This document shows positions 16,547 to 23,900 of a DNA stretch of 34,993 nt, in pieces (position 1 is the stretch's first letter; every line of letters begins with the position of its first letter). A program made the position numbers and the translations under genes. The notes beneath the pieces were generated by a model. That model had not been told where the DNA came from, did not search any database, and was given only the letters and a program-made list of their open reading frames with translations. Location: assembly GCF_005893125.1 (NCBI RefSeq), contig NZ_VCJS01000129.1:1-34993 (forward strand), given 5' to 3'. This DNA comes from Nonomuraea basaltis. Its GTDB lineage: Bacteria; Actinomycetota; Actinomycetes; Streptosporangiales; Streptosporangiaceae.

Positions 16547-17922
16547 TCCCCATGACGCTGAACGAGATCGCGCAGGTCGTCGGCGCAAGCCTGCACGACG
16601 TGCGCGACCCGCGGGCGCTGGTGACGGCGCCCTCGGCGGTCGACTCCCGCGAGGTGGCGCCTGGCGGCCTGTTCGCCGCGACGGTCGGCGCCCGCGTTGA
16701 CGGTCACGACTACGCGGCCGGCGCCATCGTGGGCGGCGCCGTTGCCGTGCTGGCCTCCAGGCCCGTCGGCGTGCCCGCCCTCGTGGTCGAGGACGTCCAG
16801 CTCGCGATCGGCCTGCTGGCCAGGCACCTGCTCGAACACATCAGCCCGACCGTGATCGGCCTGACCGGCTCCGTGGGCAAGACCACGACCAAGGACCTGC
16901 TGGCCCAGGTGCTCGAACGGCACGCGGCGACGGTGGCCACCGACAGGTCGTTCAACAACGAGCTCGGGCTGCCGCTCACCGTGTTGCGTGCCGATGCCAC
17001 CACCCGATACCTGGTGCTGGAAATGGGTGCAGGCCGGAAGGGCGACCTGACGTATCTGACCGGGATCGCACCGCCCCAGGTCGGGCTGGTGCTCAATGTC
17101 GGCACCGCACATGTGGAGCGCATGGGCGGCGGGCCGGCCGACGTGGCCGAGGCCAAAGGCGAGCTGGTCGAGGCACTTCCGGCGGACGGGTTCGCCCTGC
17201 TCAACGCCGACGACCCGTACGTCATGGGCATGGCCGGCCGCACCAAGGCCCAGGTCCTGCTGTACGGCAGGTCGTCGGAGGCGCAGGTGCGAGCCGAAGA
17301 CGTGCGGATGGGCGACCGGGCGCGCACCGCGTTCGAGCTGGTGACGCCCTCCGGCCGCGCCCAGGTGGAGCTCGACCTCATAGGCGAGCACCAGGTGAGC
17401 AACGCCCTGGCCGCCGCCGCCGTCGCCACCGTACTCGGCCTGGGCATCGCCGAGATCGCCGATGGGCTGAACGCCGCCCGGCGGCGCTCCGCCGGCCGGC
17501 TGGAGATCGTCGAACGACCTGACGGCATCACCATCGTCAACGACGCCTACAACGCCAACCCCGAATCCATGCGGGCCGGGCTGCGGGCGGTGAAGGCCCT
17601 GGCCGGCACCCGGCGTACGGTCGCCGTGCTCGGCGCGATGGGGCAGCAGGCGGACGCCTCGCGCGCCCGGCACGCGGAGATGGGCCGGCTCGTCGCCGAC
17701 CTCCGCTTCGACGTGCTGATCGCGGTCGGAGCAGGGGATCCGCTCGCGATGGCGTGGGCAGCGGCGTCCTCGAACCAGGGCGTGGCCGTCCATACCGTCG
17801 AGGACGTGGCCGGGGCCCTCAGCTTGGCCACCGCGCTTCTCGAACCGGGAGACGTGGTGTTCGTCAAGGCCTCCAGCGAGACCGGGCTCAGCGCCTGCGC
17901 CCGTGCGCTGGCCGGCGCCTGA
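16543..17922 (+). CDS. murF: UDP-MurNAc-tripeptide--D-Ala-D-Ala ligase
   Basis: A 459-residue Mur ligase that adds D-Ala-D-Ala to the peptidoglycan precursor in the cytoplasm. Residues 106-118 (GLTGSVGKTTTKD) are the P-loop, then SFNNELGLPLTVL and LEMGAGRKGDL, the central-domain histidine region (LNVGTAHVERMGG), and the C-terminal block VNDAYNANPESMRAGL. Length and order are complete for MurF. It is translationally coupled to ddl through ATGA at 16543-16546, the same pathway step order as the reactions. In the usual dcw cluster murF is flanked by murE and mraY; neither is here, so this may be an extra copy. Confidence 0.94.
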   Translation: MIPMTLNEIAQVVGASLHDVRDPRALVTAPSAVDSREVAPGGLFAATVGARVDGHDYAAGAIVGGAVAVLASRPVGVPALVVEDVQLAIGLLARHLLEHISPTVIGLTGSVGKTTTKDLLAQVLERHAATVATDRSFNNELGLPLTVLRADATTRYLVLEMGAGRKGDLTYLTGIAPPQVGLVLNVGTAHVERMGGGPADVAEAKGELVEALPADGFALLNADDPYVMGMAGRTKAQVLLYGRSSEAQVRAEDVRMGDRARTAFELVTPSGRAQVELDLIGEHQVSNALAAAAVATVLGLGIAEIADGLNAARRRSAGRLEIVERPDGITIVNDAYNANPESMRAGLRAVKALAGTRRTVAVLGAMGQQADASRARHAEMGRLVADLRFDVLIAVGAGDPLAMAWAAASSNQGVAVHTVEDVAGALSLATALLEPGDVVFVKASSETGLSACARALAGA

Positions 17923-17939
17923 GCGTTGGCGCATCGCCG

Positions 17940-18055
17940 AGGGGCCGAGCGGATCGGGCAAGTCCATGCTGATGCACTGCCTGGCCGGACTCGACCAGGC
18001 CAGTGGCGGCACCGCCACCGTGGCCGGCACCGACCAGCCTGCCGGCACAAGCTAG
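17940..18055 (+). pseudogene. ABC-transporter ATPase fragment (Walker A only)
   Basis: In the 147-bp gap between murF and the racemase, one frame reads EGPSGSGKSMLMHCLAGLDQ and continues ASGGTATVAGTD, ending at TAG 18053-18055. This is the Walker A region of a MacB/LolD-type ABC ATPase (usually GPSGSGKSTLMH, here Thr is replaced by Met). No start codon context, signature motif or Walker B is present. It shows that an ABC transporter gene was once inserted or located here and was deleted down to about 39 codons. Confidence 0.8.
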
Positions 18056-18069
18056 CGAAACGGAGTTCC

Positions 18070-18762
18070 ATGCGCGCTATCGGTCTCATCGGCGGGTTGA
18101 GCTGGGAATCGACGGTGATCTACTACCAGATCATCAACCAGCGGGTACGCGAGCGACTCGGCGGCAGCCATTCCGCCAACAGTCTCATCTGGTCGGTCGA
18201 CTACACGACCGTCGAGGATCTCATCTTCGCCGACCGCTGGGACGAGGTGAGTAGGTTGCTGACTGATGCGGGCAGGAAACTGGAGGATCTCGGCGCCGAG
18301 GTCCTGCTCATCTGCAGCAACACCTTCAGCCGGGTGAGCGACGACGTGGCGCGGGCCGCGAGCGTGCCCGTGCTGCACATCGCCGACGCCGTGGGCGCCG
18401 AGGTCCGCGCCAGGGGGATGCGCAAGATCGGTCTGCTGGGCACTCGCTTCACCATGGAGGAGCCCTTCTACCGGGATCGGCTGGGCGCCCACGGCTTCGA
18501 CGTGGTCGTCCCGCGGCGTGAGCAGCGGGAACTGGTTCATCGCGTGATCTTCGACGAGCTGGTGCGCGGGGTGCTCCGGGAATCGTCCAGGGACGCGTAC
18601 GCCCGGATAGTCGCCGATCTCGCGTCCGACGGCGCCGAAGGCGTCATCCTCGGCTGCACGGAGATCGAGCTGCTGATCAGTGAGAAGGACGCCGCCATCC
18701 CGGTGTTGCCGAGCGCCCGGCTGCACGCGGAGGCGGCGGCCGGTTTCGCGCTGGCCGACTGA
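18070..18762 (+). CDS. Aspartate/glutamate racemase family protein
   Basis: A 230-residue enzyme of the cofactor-independent Asp/Glu racemase family (RacD/YgeA-like). It begins MRAIGLIGGLSWESTVIYYQ. The two catalytic cysteines lie in LICSNTFSRV and LGCTEIELL, about 110 residues apart as expected, with the family segment GLLGTRFTMEEPFY between them. GGAG lies five bases before ATG 18070; longer frames upstream come from the ABC fragment. It would interconvert L- and D-amino acids, possibly supplying D-Glu or D-Asp. Its place after ddl-murF suggests a role in cell-wall precursor supply or D-amino-acid supply to a peptide product. Substrate is inferred, not shown. Confidence 0.9.
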   Translation: MRAIGLIGGLSWESTVIYYQIINQRVRERLGGSHSANSLIWSVDYTTVEDLIFADRWDEVSRLLTDAGRKLEDLGAEVLLICSNTFSRVSDDVARAASVPVLHIADAVGAEVRARGMRKIGLLGTRFTMEEPFYRDRLGAHGFDVVVPRREQRELVHRVIFDELVRGVLRESSRDAYARIVADLASDGAEGVILGCTEIELLISEKDAAIPVLPSARLHAEAAAGFALAD

Positions 18763-18847
18763 CACACCCTCGGTCGCGGCACAACGTGGCGGCTCAGGTG
18801 GATCGGTAGCGTCACGGTGGCCGGCCGGCCGACGTCGTCACGCCCCA

Positions 18848-18990
18848 CGTCCATGCCACTCGTTCGCCACCGACCTCATCCGCACACCGGCACCGGCACC
18901 GGCACCGGCACCGGCACCGGCACCGACATCGTCGCTGTCGCCGAGCTGCCCGGCCACGCCTCGCTGGACTCCACCCGGATATTTGGCCGA
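18848..18990 (+). pseudogene. Tyrosine recombinase C-terminal relic
   Basis: The plus strand encodes CHSFATDLIRT, then a hexanucleotide repeat, then in a different frame TDIVAVAELPGHASLDSTRIF. Together these are the catalytic C-terminus of a phage-type tyrosine recombinase (normally RHSFATDLIRTG-TDIVAVAELLGH, then ...TRIY). The repeat has expanded inside the RTGTD region and shifted the frame. The position of the nucleophilic Tyr in TRIY is Phe (18982-18984). No earlier part of the gene remains. It is dead, but it marks an integrated element once present here. Confidence 0.8.
18885..18925. repeat. (CACCGG)n microsatellite, about 6.8 copies
   Basis: Six complete CACCGG units plus a partial seventh, without interruption. 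It lies inside the integrase relic, where an intact gene would have about one to two units encoding Thr-Gly, so replication slippage expanded it. Confidence 0.95.
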
Positions 18991-19022
18991 AAGCTTCGGA
19001 TGGGCCTTCTCGGTGTGGTCGG

Positions 19023-21620
19023 TCAAGGCAGGATCTCGACGTACCCGTCGGTTCCGTGCACGCGGATCCGCTGCCCGTCCCGGATCAGCCGGGTGGCCTG
19101 CTCCACGCCCACGACGGCCGGCAAGCCGTATTCCCGGGCGATCACTGCGCCGTGGGTCATCAGGCCGCCCACCTCCGTCACCAGGCCCGTGATCGCGACG
19201 AACAGGGGCGACCAGCTGGGGTCTGTGTAGGCCGTGACCAGGATGTCGCCCGCCTCGAGATCTGCCTCCGCCATGTCAAGGATGACGCGGGCCCTCCCCT
19301 CGATGGTCCCGGCGGAGACCGGCAAGCCGATCAGGGCACCAGCCGGCACGTCGTCGCGCTGGTACGCCCCGGCGATGGCCTCGCCATCCGACGTGAGCAC
19401 CCGCGGTGGCGTGAGCGCCCAGTACGACCGGAACGCGTCCTTGCGCTGCTGGATGAGCTGGTCATCCACCTGGTTGGTGCGAACGACGTCGTGGAGCTCC
19501 TGGAACGTAAGGTAGAAGATGTCCTTCTTCTCAGGAAGCACGTCGGCCTGCACGAGGCGCTCGGCCTCCTCCAGCAAGGCCTGCTTGTAGACGAAGTAGC
19601 GGCTGACGATGCTGTACTTCGGGTACTCCCGGTACCCGATGAAGGTCCGGACCCGGTCGATCATCCGCTTGGTCTCGTCGGCTTTCTGCTCCCCGTCCGG
19701 CAGGGCCCGCAAGCGTGACAGCACGTCCTGTTCCTTCCTCCGCGCCTCCTGCCGCCCCTGCTCGAAGCGCCGCTCGGCGGCACCCGGCTCGAAGAGCTTG
19801 ATGTTGTCGAGGATCACGGGCACGAGCGTGGTGGGCCGCTCGCGCCAACGCGGCCTCGTGATGTCGATCTCGCCGACGCAGCGCATGCCGTACCGGTCGA
19901 GGTAGGCCTCGATGGCGTCGCGCGCTTCGGTCCCGCCCGCGAGCTTCGGCAGCTCGTCCAGGAAGCCCTCGTCCTCGACGTCCTGCAGAAACGCCACCAC
20001 CTGCGGATGTGGACGGATCACGTCCGCGACATCGAGCAGCGCCAGCCCCATCTCCGACGTGACGTTGTCGGGGGCGGACAGCGTGAGCGTGTCGGCCGCG
20101 TTCTTCTCGCCCAGCCACTCCCGCAGCTTGTCGTTGAGCCACCACGTGGCCTCCATCCCCGCCATGATCGCCTGCATGCTCAGCGGATCACCGAGGCCCC
20201 GCTTGTGCTCCTGGAAGGCCTCCAGCAGGAAGTCGAACAGCGCCGGCCCGGTCTTCGCCCGGATGTCGCGCCGCAGGGCGGCGATGGACGCCTGGCTGCG
20301 CTCGATCAGCCCGGTGACGATAGCCGGATCGGTCTCGATCGGGGCGGAAGCGCCGCCGACCGGCGGCCCGCCGGGACCCCCGTCCGGGAGCGACGGGACG
20401 AAGTCGCCGCGGTCGAGGACCGTCTCCAGCGCGTCCCTGATCAGCGGATCGGACCTCCCCGCCATCTCCAGGAGGCCGGCGCGGCTCGCGGGCGAGGCCA
20501 GGCGCCGGGTGACGTCGACGAACAGCCGCCCGCCGGCCTCGTGCATCGGCGCCATGGCCGTCAGCTGCCACACAGAAACGCCCAGCGGCTTCATGGGGTC
20601 GGTCATCATCTGCCCGTGACCGACCGAGAGGTAGACGTGATTCTCCTGGGCGCCGGTCTCGGGGATGGGGAACAGCGTGGTGATCGGCCGGCTCTGAACG
20701 ATCTGGAAGCCATCATCCACCAGGCACCATTCGATGTCCTGGGGGCGGCCGAAGTGCGCTTCGATCCGCCGGCCGAGCTGCACGAGCCGCACGACCTGCG
20801 CATCCGTCAGCGCCGGCAGCTCCTGCCGCTGCGGGTCGATCGGCAGTACCTGCGTCCCGCCAGCCGGCGAAGCGTGGATGGCACGCTTCTTGGCGGCAAC
20901 CGCCTTGGTGACGACCTCGCCGTCTCGCACCTTGTAGACGTCCGGGTTCACCAGGCCGGAGACCAGGGCCTCGCCGAGGCCGAAGCTGGCGTCCACGGTG
21001 GCGACCTTCCGGTTGCCCGTGACGGGGTCGGCCGTGAACACGATGCCTGCCGCATGCGGGAAGACCATCTGCTGCACGACCACGGCCATGCGGACGTTCC
21101 GGTGGTCGAAGCCGTTCCGCAGGCGGTAGGTCACGGCCCGCTCGGTGAACAGCGACGCCCAGCACCGGCCGACGTGCTGGAGGATCGCCGCCGGACCCAC
21201 GACGTTCAGGTAGGTGTCCTGCTGGCCGGCGAAGGATGCCGTCGGCAGGTCCTCTGCCGTCGCGCTGGATCGCACGGCGTAGGCGGCGTGCTCGCCGAGC
21301 TGCGCGAGCGCGCGGGTGATCGCCGCCGCGAGATCGTCAGGGATGGCGATTCCTTCGATGGTCTGGCGGATCTCCGCGCTCAGCGTGCGGATCACCTCCC
21401 GGTCATCCGGGTTCAGGCGCGACAGCTGATCGAGCCGATCGTCGATCGACGGCGCTTCCGCCATGATCCGCCGGAAGGCGTACGTCGTCACGCAAAAGCC
21501 AGCCGGCACCCGGATGCCTTCGATCCGCGACAACTCCCCCAGATGCGCGCCCTTGCCGCCTACGACCGCGACCTGCATCTCGTCAACCTCTTGAAGATCC
21601 AACACGTGCGGCTCGATCAT
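19023..21620 (-). CDS. rph: Rifamycin-inactivating phosphotransferase
   Basis: An 865-residue enzyme with the full length and three-part order of Rph. The N-terminal ATP-grasp domain (PEP-synthase-like) has VVGGKGAHLGELSRIEG and AVRSSATAEDLPTASFAGQQ. The long central rifamycin-binding domain follows (about residues 320-760). The C-terminal swivelling phosphohistidine domain has GGLMTHGAVIAREYGLPAVV with the catalytic His at about residue 823. It phosphorylates rifamycins using ATP, giving AMP-type chemistry as in PEP synthase. It lacks the PEP-binding barrel of true PEP synthase. The start has AAGGTG seven bases upstream, and ATG 21620 overlaps the stop of an upstream frame (ATGA). A RAE lies 314 bp upstream, so it is probably rifamycin-induced. 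Confidence 0.95.
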   Translation of the reverse strand: MIEPHVLDLQEVDEMQVAVVGGKGAHLGELSRIEGIRVPAGFCVTTYAFRRIMAEAPSIDDRLDQLSRLNPDDREVIRTLSAEIRQTIEGIAIPDDLAAAITRALAQLGEHAAYAVRSSATAEDLPTASFAGQQDTYLNVVGPAAILQHVGRCWASLFTERAVTYRLRNGFDHRNVRMAVVVQQMVFPHAAGIVFTADPVTGNRKVATVDASFGLGEALVSGLVNPDVYKVRDGEVVTKAVAAKKRAIHASPAGGTQVLPIDPQRQELPALTDAQVVRLVQLGRRIEAHFGRPQDIEWCLVDDGFQIVQSRPITTLFPIPETGAQENHVYLSVGHGQMMTDPMKPLGVSVWQLTAMAPMHEAGGRLFVDVTRRLASPASRAGLLEMAGRSDPLIRDALETVLDRGDFVPSLPDGGPGGPPVGGASAPIETDPAIVTGLIERSQASIAALRRDIRAKTGPALFDFLLEAFQEHKRGLGDPLSMQAIMAGMEATWWLNDKLREWLGEKNAADTLTLSAPDNVTSEMGLALLDVADVIRPHPQVVAFLQDVEDEGFLDELPKLAGGTEARDAIEAYLDRYGMRCVGEIDITRPRWRERPTTLVPVILDNIKLFEPGAAERRFEQGRQEARRKEQDVLSRLRALPDGEQKADETKRMIDRVRTFIGYREYPKYSIVSRYFVYKQALLEEAERLVQADVLPEKKDIFYLTFQELHDVVRTNQVDDQLIQQRKDAFRSYWALTPPRVLTSDGEAIAGAYQRDDVPAGALIGLPVSAGTIEGRARVILDMAEADLEAGDILVTAYTDPSWSPLFVAITGLVTEVGGLMTHGAVIAREYGLPAVVGVEQATRLIRDGQRIRVHGTDGYVEILP

Positions 21621-21877
21621 TGCGACACCTTCGAGGCAGCCGTGCTCCGTCGCACTGCACCGGCCGATCGAATCACCGGCGCCTCACGCTCTGTCGAACC
21701 TCTTGTTGGGCACGTCCCCATCTCTCGTTGCCTTCCCTCCGGCGAGTCGGCCGGCCGCTCCGCCCCGGGCGGCCCCGCACACCGCACCTGCGCCTCGAGC
21801 GCCCCCAACCACACCGCCAGTCCCACCAGCGGTTCGACGCCACCGCGTCCCCCATACATCGACAACGACACACGCAC
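21617..21877 (-). pseudogene. Decayed glycosyltransferase frame leading into rph
   Basis: From a GTG at 21877 the minus strand reads VRVSLSMYGGRGGVEPLVGL, then AVWLGALEAQVR. This is recognisably the start of a GT1 (GtfA/Rgt-like) glycosyltransferase, normally MRVLLSTYGSRGDVEPLVAL. The following residues (CAGPPG where VCAPPD is usual) fit a one-base frameshift, and the rest of the enzyme is missing. The frame stays open for 86 codons and stops in the ATGA that starts rph, so it may now act as a translated, coupling leader. RAE-linked glycosyltransferases that inactivate rifamycins are known, which makes an original resistance role plausible. Confidence 0.65.
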
Positions 21878-21920
21878 GTCGAACCCCCATTCCGCAGGTA
21901 CCGGCCTCGGCCGACGATTC

Positions 21921-21952
21921 TGCGGCAAGATCCGGGTCTTGCCGCAAGCCCC
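21921..21952 (-). promoter_or_regulatory. Rifamycin-associated element (RAE) with overlapping inverted repeat
   Basis: On the minus strand 21952-21934 reads GGGGCTTGCGGCAAGACCC, which matches the 19-bp RAE described upstream of rifamycin-inactivating genes in actinomycetes (recalled from the literature, not searched). It overlaps a second, perfect inverted repeat: TGCGGCAAGA (21921-21930) and TCTTGCCGCA (21937-21946) around TCCGGG. On the minus strand a TATAGC hexamer lies just upstream (21965-21960) and could be a -10. Confidence 0.85.
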
Positions 21953-22024
21953 CCGGTGCGCTATACGCTAAGAAGAGAGGCAACGAGAGGGATCCGCTGG
22001 TCTGGAATCAGATCACTGGACAGA

Positions 22025-22058
22025 CCCGTCGGTGAGGAAGTCCCGTCGGTGAGGAAGT
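22025..22058. repeat. Exact 17-bp tandem duplication
   Basis: CCCGTCGGTGAGGAAGT occurs twice without spacing (22025-22041 and 22042-22058). Probably a simple slippage duplication in non-coding DNA. Confidence 0.95.
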
Positions 22059-22150
22059 CGTCCAGGTGGTGAGCGAGCGCGTGCGGTGCGCGCGGCCGAC
22101 TGCTCGCTGATGACCGTGCCCATGCCCGCAGCCCTTCACCCCGTCGGCCT

Positions 22151-22173
22151 GATCGGCCTTCTCTCGGCCGATC
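22151..22173. other. Stem-loop, 8-bp arms
   Basis: GATCGGCC (22151-22158) and GGCCGATC (22166-22173) pair around a 7-nt loop, TTCTCTC. No neighbouring gene end explains it as a terminator. Confidence 0.5.
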
Positions 22174-22361
22174 CGATCGGGTTGCGACGTAGGGTAATCG
22201 ATCGGTAATGTTCAGTCACATCCGGGTGCCTGACCGGCGCCCGGTCCCCGCCCCCATCGGTGTCCGCACCAATGGGACAGCGTCCGGCGGGCGGTGGCCC
22301 AAGAGCCGCACTCCATCCAGGAATGCGGAGTCAGGCCCCGATAACGCGGTTCTCAGCCACG

Positions 22362-22385
22362 GTCCGCCCGGCTCGCCGGGCGGAC
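22362..22385. terminator. Strong GC hairpin, orphan terminator-like structure
   Basis: Perfect 10-bp stem GTCCGCCCGG/CCGGGCGGAC with a CTCG loop. There is no T-tract. It lies about 190 bp before the carbonic anhydrase gene with no identified gene ending nearby, so it may insulate that gene or be left from lost genes. Confidence 0.45.
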
Positions 22386-22571
22386 GCGGCGTCGGCTTCC
22401 ACCGGATCGCATCCCGGCCTCGGTCGGCATGCGACGAGGCTACACCGGTGTCCGTTTTGCTGATGTAAACGCAGAGAACCGAAGACGCTGATCCGGACGT
22501 CATCTCTGACATTCGGGTGGTTGGGGGTTGTGGTCGCGAGCAGATGGGTGGCCTTGCCCATGGGGGGAAAG

Positions 22572-23330
22572 ATGCAGGTCATGAGCGGTCAAGCTGATGG
22601 TCCGGGGCGGCGAACGCTGCTGACGGGCGCCACGTCCCTGGCAGCGGTGTGCCTTGTCGGCTGCTCGTCGGCCGAGGTGATGAACGAGATGCACAAGGCG
22701 GCCCCCGCATCCCTCACCGGACCGTCTCCTGGTACGCCGAAGGCCGCTTACGAACGGCTGATGGAGGGCAACAAACGCTGGGTGACCAACGCACTCCAGC
22801 ATCCGGATCGCGATCCCACCCGCCGGGAACTGCTGGCCGCCAACCAGCAGCCCTATGGAGCGGTGCTGTCATGCATCGATTCCCGGGTTCCACCCGAGCT
22901 TGTCTTCGACACCGGCCTGGGTGATCTGTTCGTCATGCGTAGCGGCGGGGTGGCTGTGGGGCCCATCATCACCGGCTCCGTCGAGTACGGGCCGATGACC
23001 GGTGGAACCCCGCTGATCGTCGTACTCGGTCACCAGCGGTGCGGCGCGGTCTCCGCCGCGTACAAAGCCCTGCGAGAAGGTAAGCCGTTGCCGGGCAACC
23101 TTCAGGCGATCGCGGAGGCTCTGCGTCCGGCATACGAACAGACCGTACGGGAGAGCAGCGCCGACCCCGCCGAGACGATGGCTAGAGCCCAGGTGAAGCT
23201 GACCGCGGACGCCCTGCGCGGCAATCGAGACCTCGCGCCGCTGGTGAGCAAGAGAGTCCTGGCCGTGGTCAGCGCGTACTACTCCCTAGACACAGGCCAG
23301 GTCGAGATCCTGGACGGCGCACCTGCCTGA
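22572..23330 (+). CDS. Tat-exported lipoprotein beta-carbonic anhydrase
   Basis: A beta-class carbonic anhydrase of about 252 residues. The zinc site is visible: Cys101 and Asp103-Arg105 in SCIDSRVPPE, then His and Cys in GHQRCGAV. LFVMRSGGVAV is another family block. Unusually it has an export signal with twin arginines (GRRTLLTGATSLAAVCLVGC) and a lipobox LVGC followed by SS, so it should be exported folded and anchored outside. ATG 22572 has GGGGGGA upstream; ATG 22560 and 22581 are possible alternatives and all keep the signal. It interconverts CO2 and bicarbonate at the cell surface. No functional partner is nearby. Confidence 0.9.
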   Translation: MQVMSGQADGPGRRTLLTGATSLAAVCLVGCSSAEVMNEMHKAAPASLTGPSPGTPKAAYERLMEGNKRWVTNALQHPDRDPTRRELLAANQQPYGAVLSCIDSRVPPELVFDTGLGDLFVMRSGGVAVGPIITGSVEYGPMTGGTPLIVVLGHQRCGAVSAAYKALREGKPLPGNLQAIAEALRPAYEQTVRESSADPAETMARAQVKLTADALRGNRDLAPLVSKRVLAVVSAYYSLDTGQVEILDGAPA

Positions 23331-23347
23331 GATTCCGTGTGGCGGCT

Positions 23348-23467
23348 TCAGCGGGCCAGGAGGACCAGCGTCAGCGCGACCAGGGCCGGGACGGTTTGGA
23401 CAAAGAGGATCTTGCGCGACGCCGTCGCGGCACCGTACACTCCGGCGGCGGTAACGCAGGCAAAGGA
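23348..23467 (-). pseudogene. DUF1304-like membrane protein C-terminal remnant
   Basis: The minus strand ends with AAGVYGAATASRKILFVQTV, then PALVALTLVLLAR and a stop at 23348-23350. This matches the last loop and transmembrane helix of DUF1304-type small membrane proteins. Upstream sequence does not continue the family, so only about 40 codons survive. It sits 17 bp from the convergent carbonic anhydrase stop. Confidence 0.6.
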
Positions 23468-23479
23468 AGAAGATCCTCA

Positions 23480-23816
23480 CTTGGAAACCGACCGGATCAG
23501 GAGCGAGGGCGCCCCTTACGTCACGACCGCCGCTGCTCATATCATGATCAGCCGATCCATCGCTCGACCTTCGATGGCACCACCACGCTCTTCCAGCAGT
23601 TGGGCGCCGTCACTGATCGTGACGGAGCCTGGGTACGGCCAGCGCGGACCTCTCCGCCTTCGCTGCTCAGACCGTTCAGATCTGCATCGAGCGGCCGATG
23701 CCTCCTGGAGCGAGCCGGTGGAGGCGGGCGTCGACGACGACGTCAAGATCACCAGTTAGTAGCCCACCGGACTTCGGAGCCATGCGCGTGGCTCTGGAAT
23801 CCCGAAAAATACGGGC
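23480..23816. other. Unassigned stretch, possible gene debris
   Basis: Short open pieces appear in the plus frames, such as STFDGTTTLFQQLGAVTDRD and ADLSAFAAQTVQICIERP, which look protein-like but shift frames and match nothing I recognise. GC content and codon bias are lower than in the neighbours. It is probably decayed coding sequence; no intact gene is called. Confidence 0.35.
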
Positions 23817-23845
23817 TTGTGGTGGATTGCGGCGCTCGGTAAGGA
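23817..23845 (+). promoter_or_regulatory. Candidate promoter of the biosynthetic operon
   Basis: TTGTGG (23817-23822) and TAAGGA (23840-23845) are separated by 17 bp, about 55 bp before the carrier-protein start. Both boxes deviate from consensus, so this is only the best candidate in the gap. Confidence 0.35.
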
Positions 23846-23900
23846 TGCTGGGAGGCGGACGGTGATCCCGTCCGATCGCAGGCGAGACAAAGGACGCTGG

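Larger units (their letters stand above)
21961..22571. other. Non-coding region between RAE and the carbonic anhydrase gene
   Basis: About 610 bp in which no open frame on either strand resembles a protein. It contains one exact 17-bp tandem repeat and two hairpins (listed separately). It must hold the promoter of the carbonic anhydrase gene and any upstream promoter for rph, but no clear -35/-10 pair was found for the former. Confidence 0.5.

Noticed and set aside
18070..18762. Longer racemase start near 17926
   Set aside because: The extra N-terminus is an out-of-frame reading of the ABC ATPase remnant; ATG 18070 has a good ribosome-binding site and starts with the family motif.
18885..18925. 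Short repeats as a CRISPR array
   Set aside because: Units are 6 bp with no spacers; this is a simple microsatellite.
19023..21620. Phosphoenolpyruvate synthase
   Set aside because: Shares the ATP-grasp and His domains, but the length, the long central domain, the lack of a PEP-binding barrel and the RAE upstream all fit rifamycin phosphotransferase.
23801..23815. CCCG-AAAAATA-CGGG stem as a terminator or attenuator
   Set aside because: The stem is only 4 bp, too weak to call.
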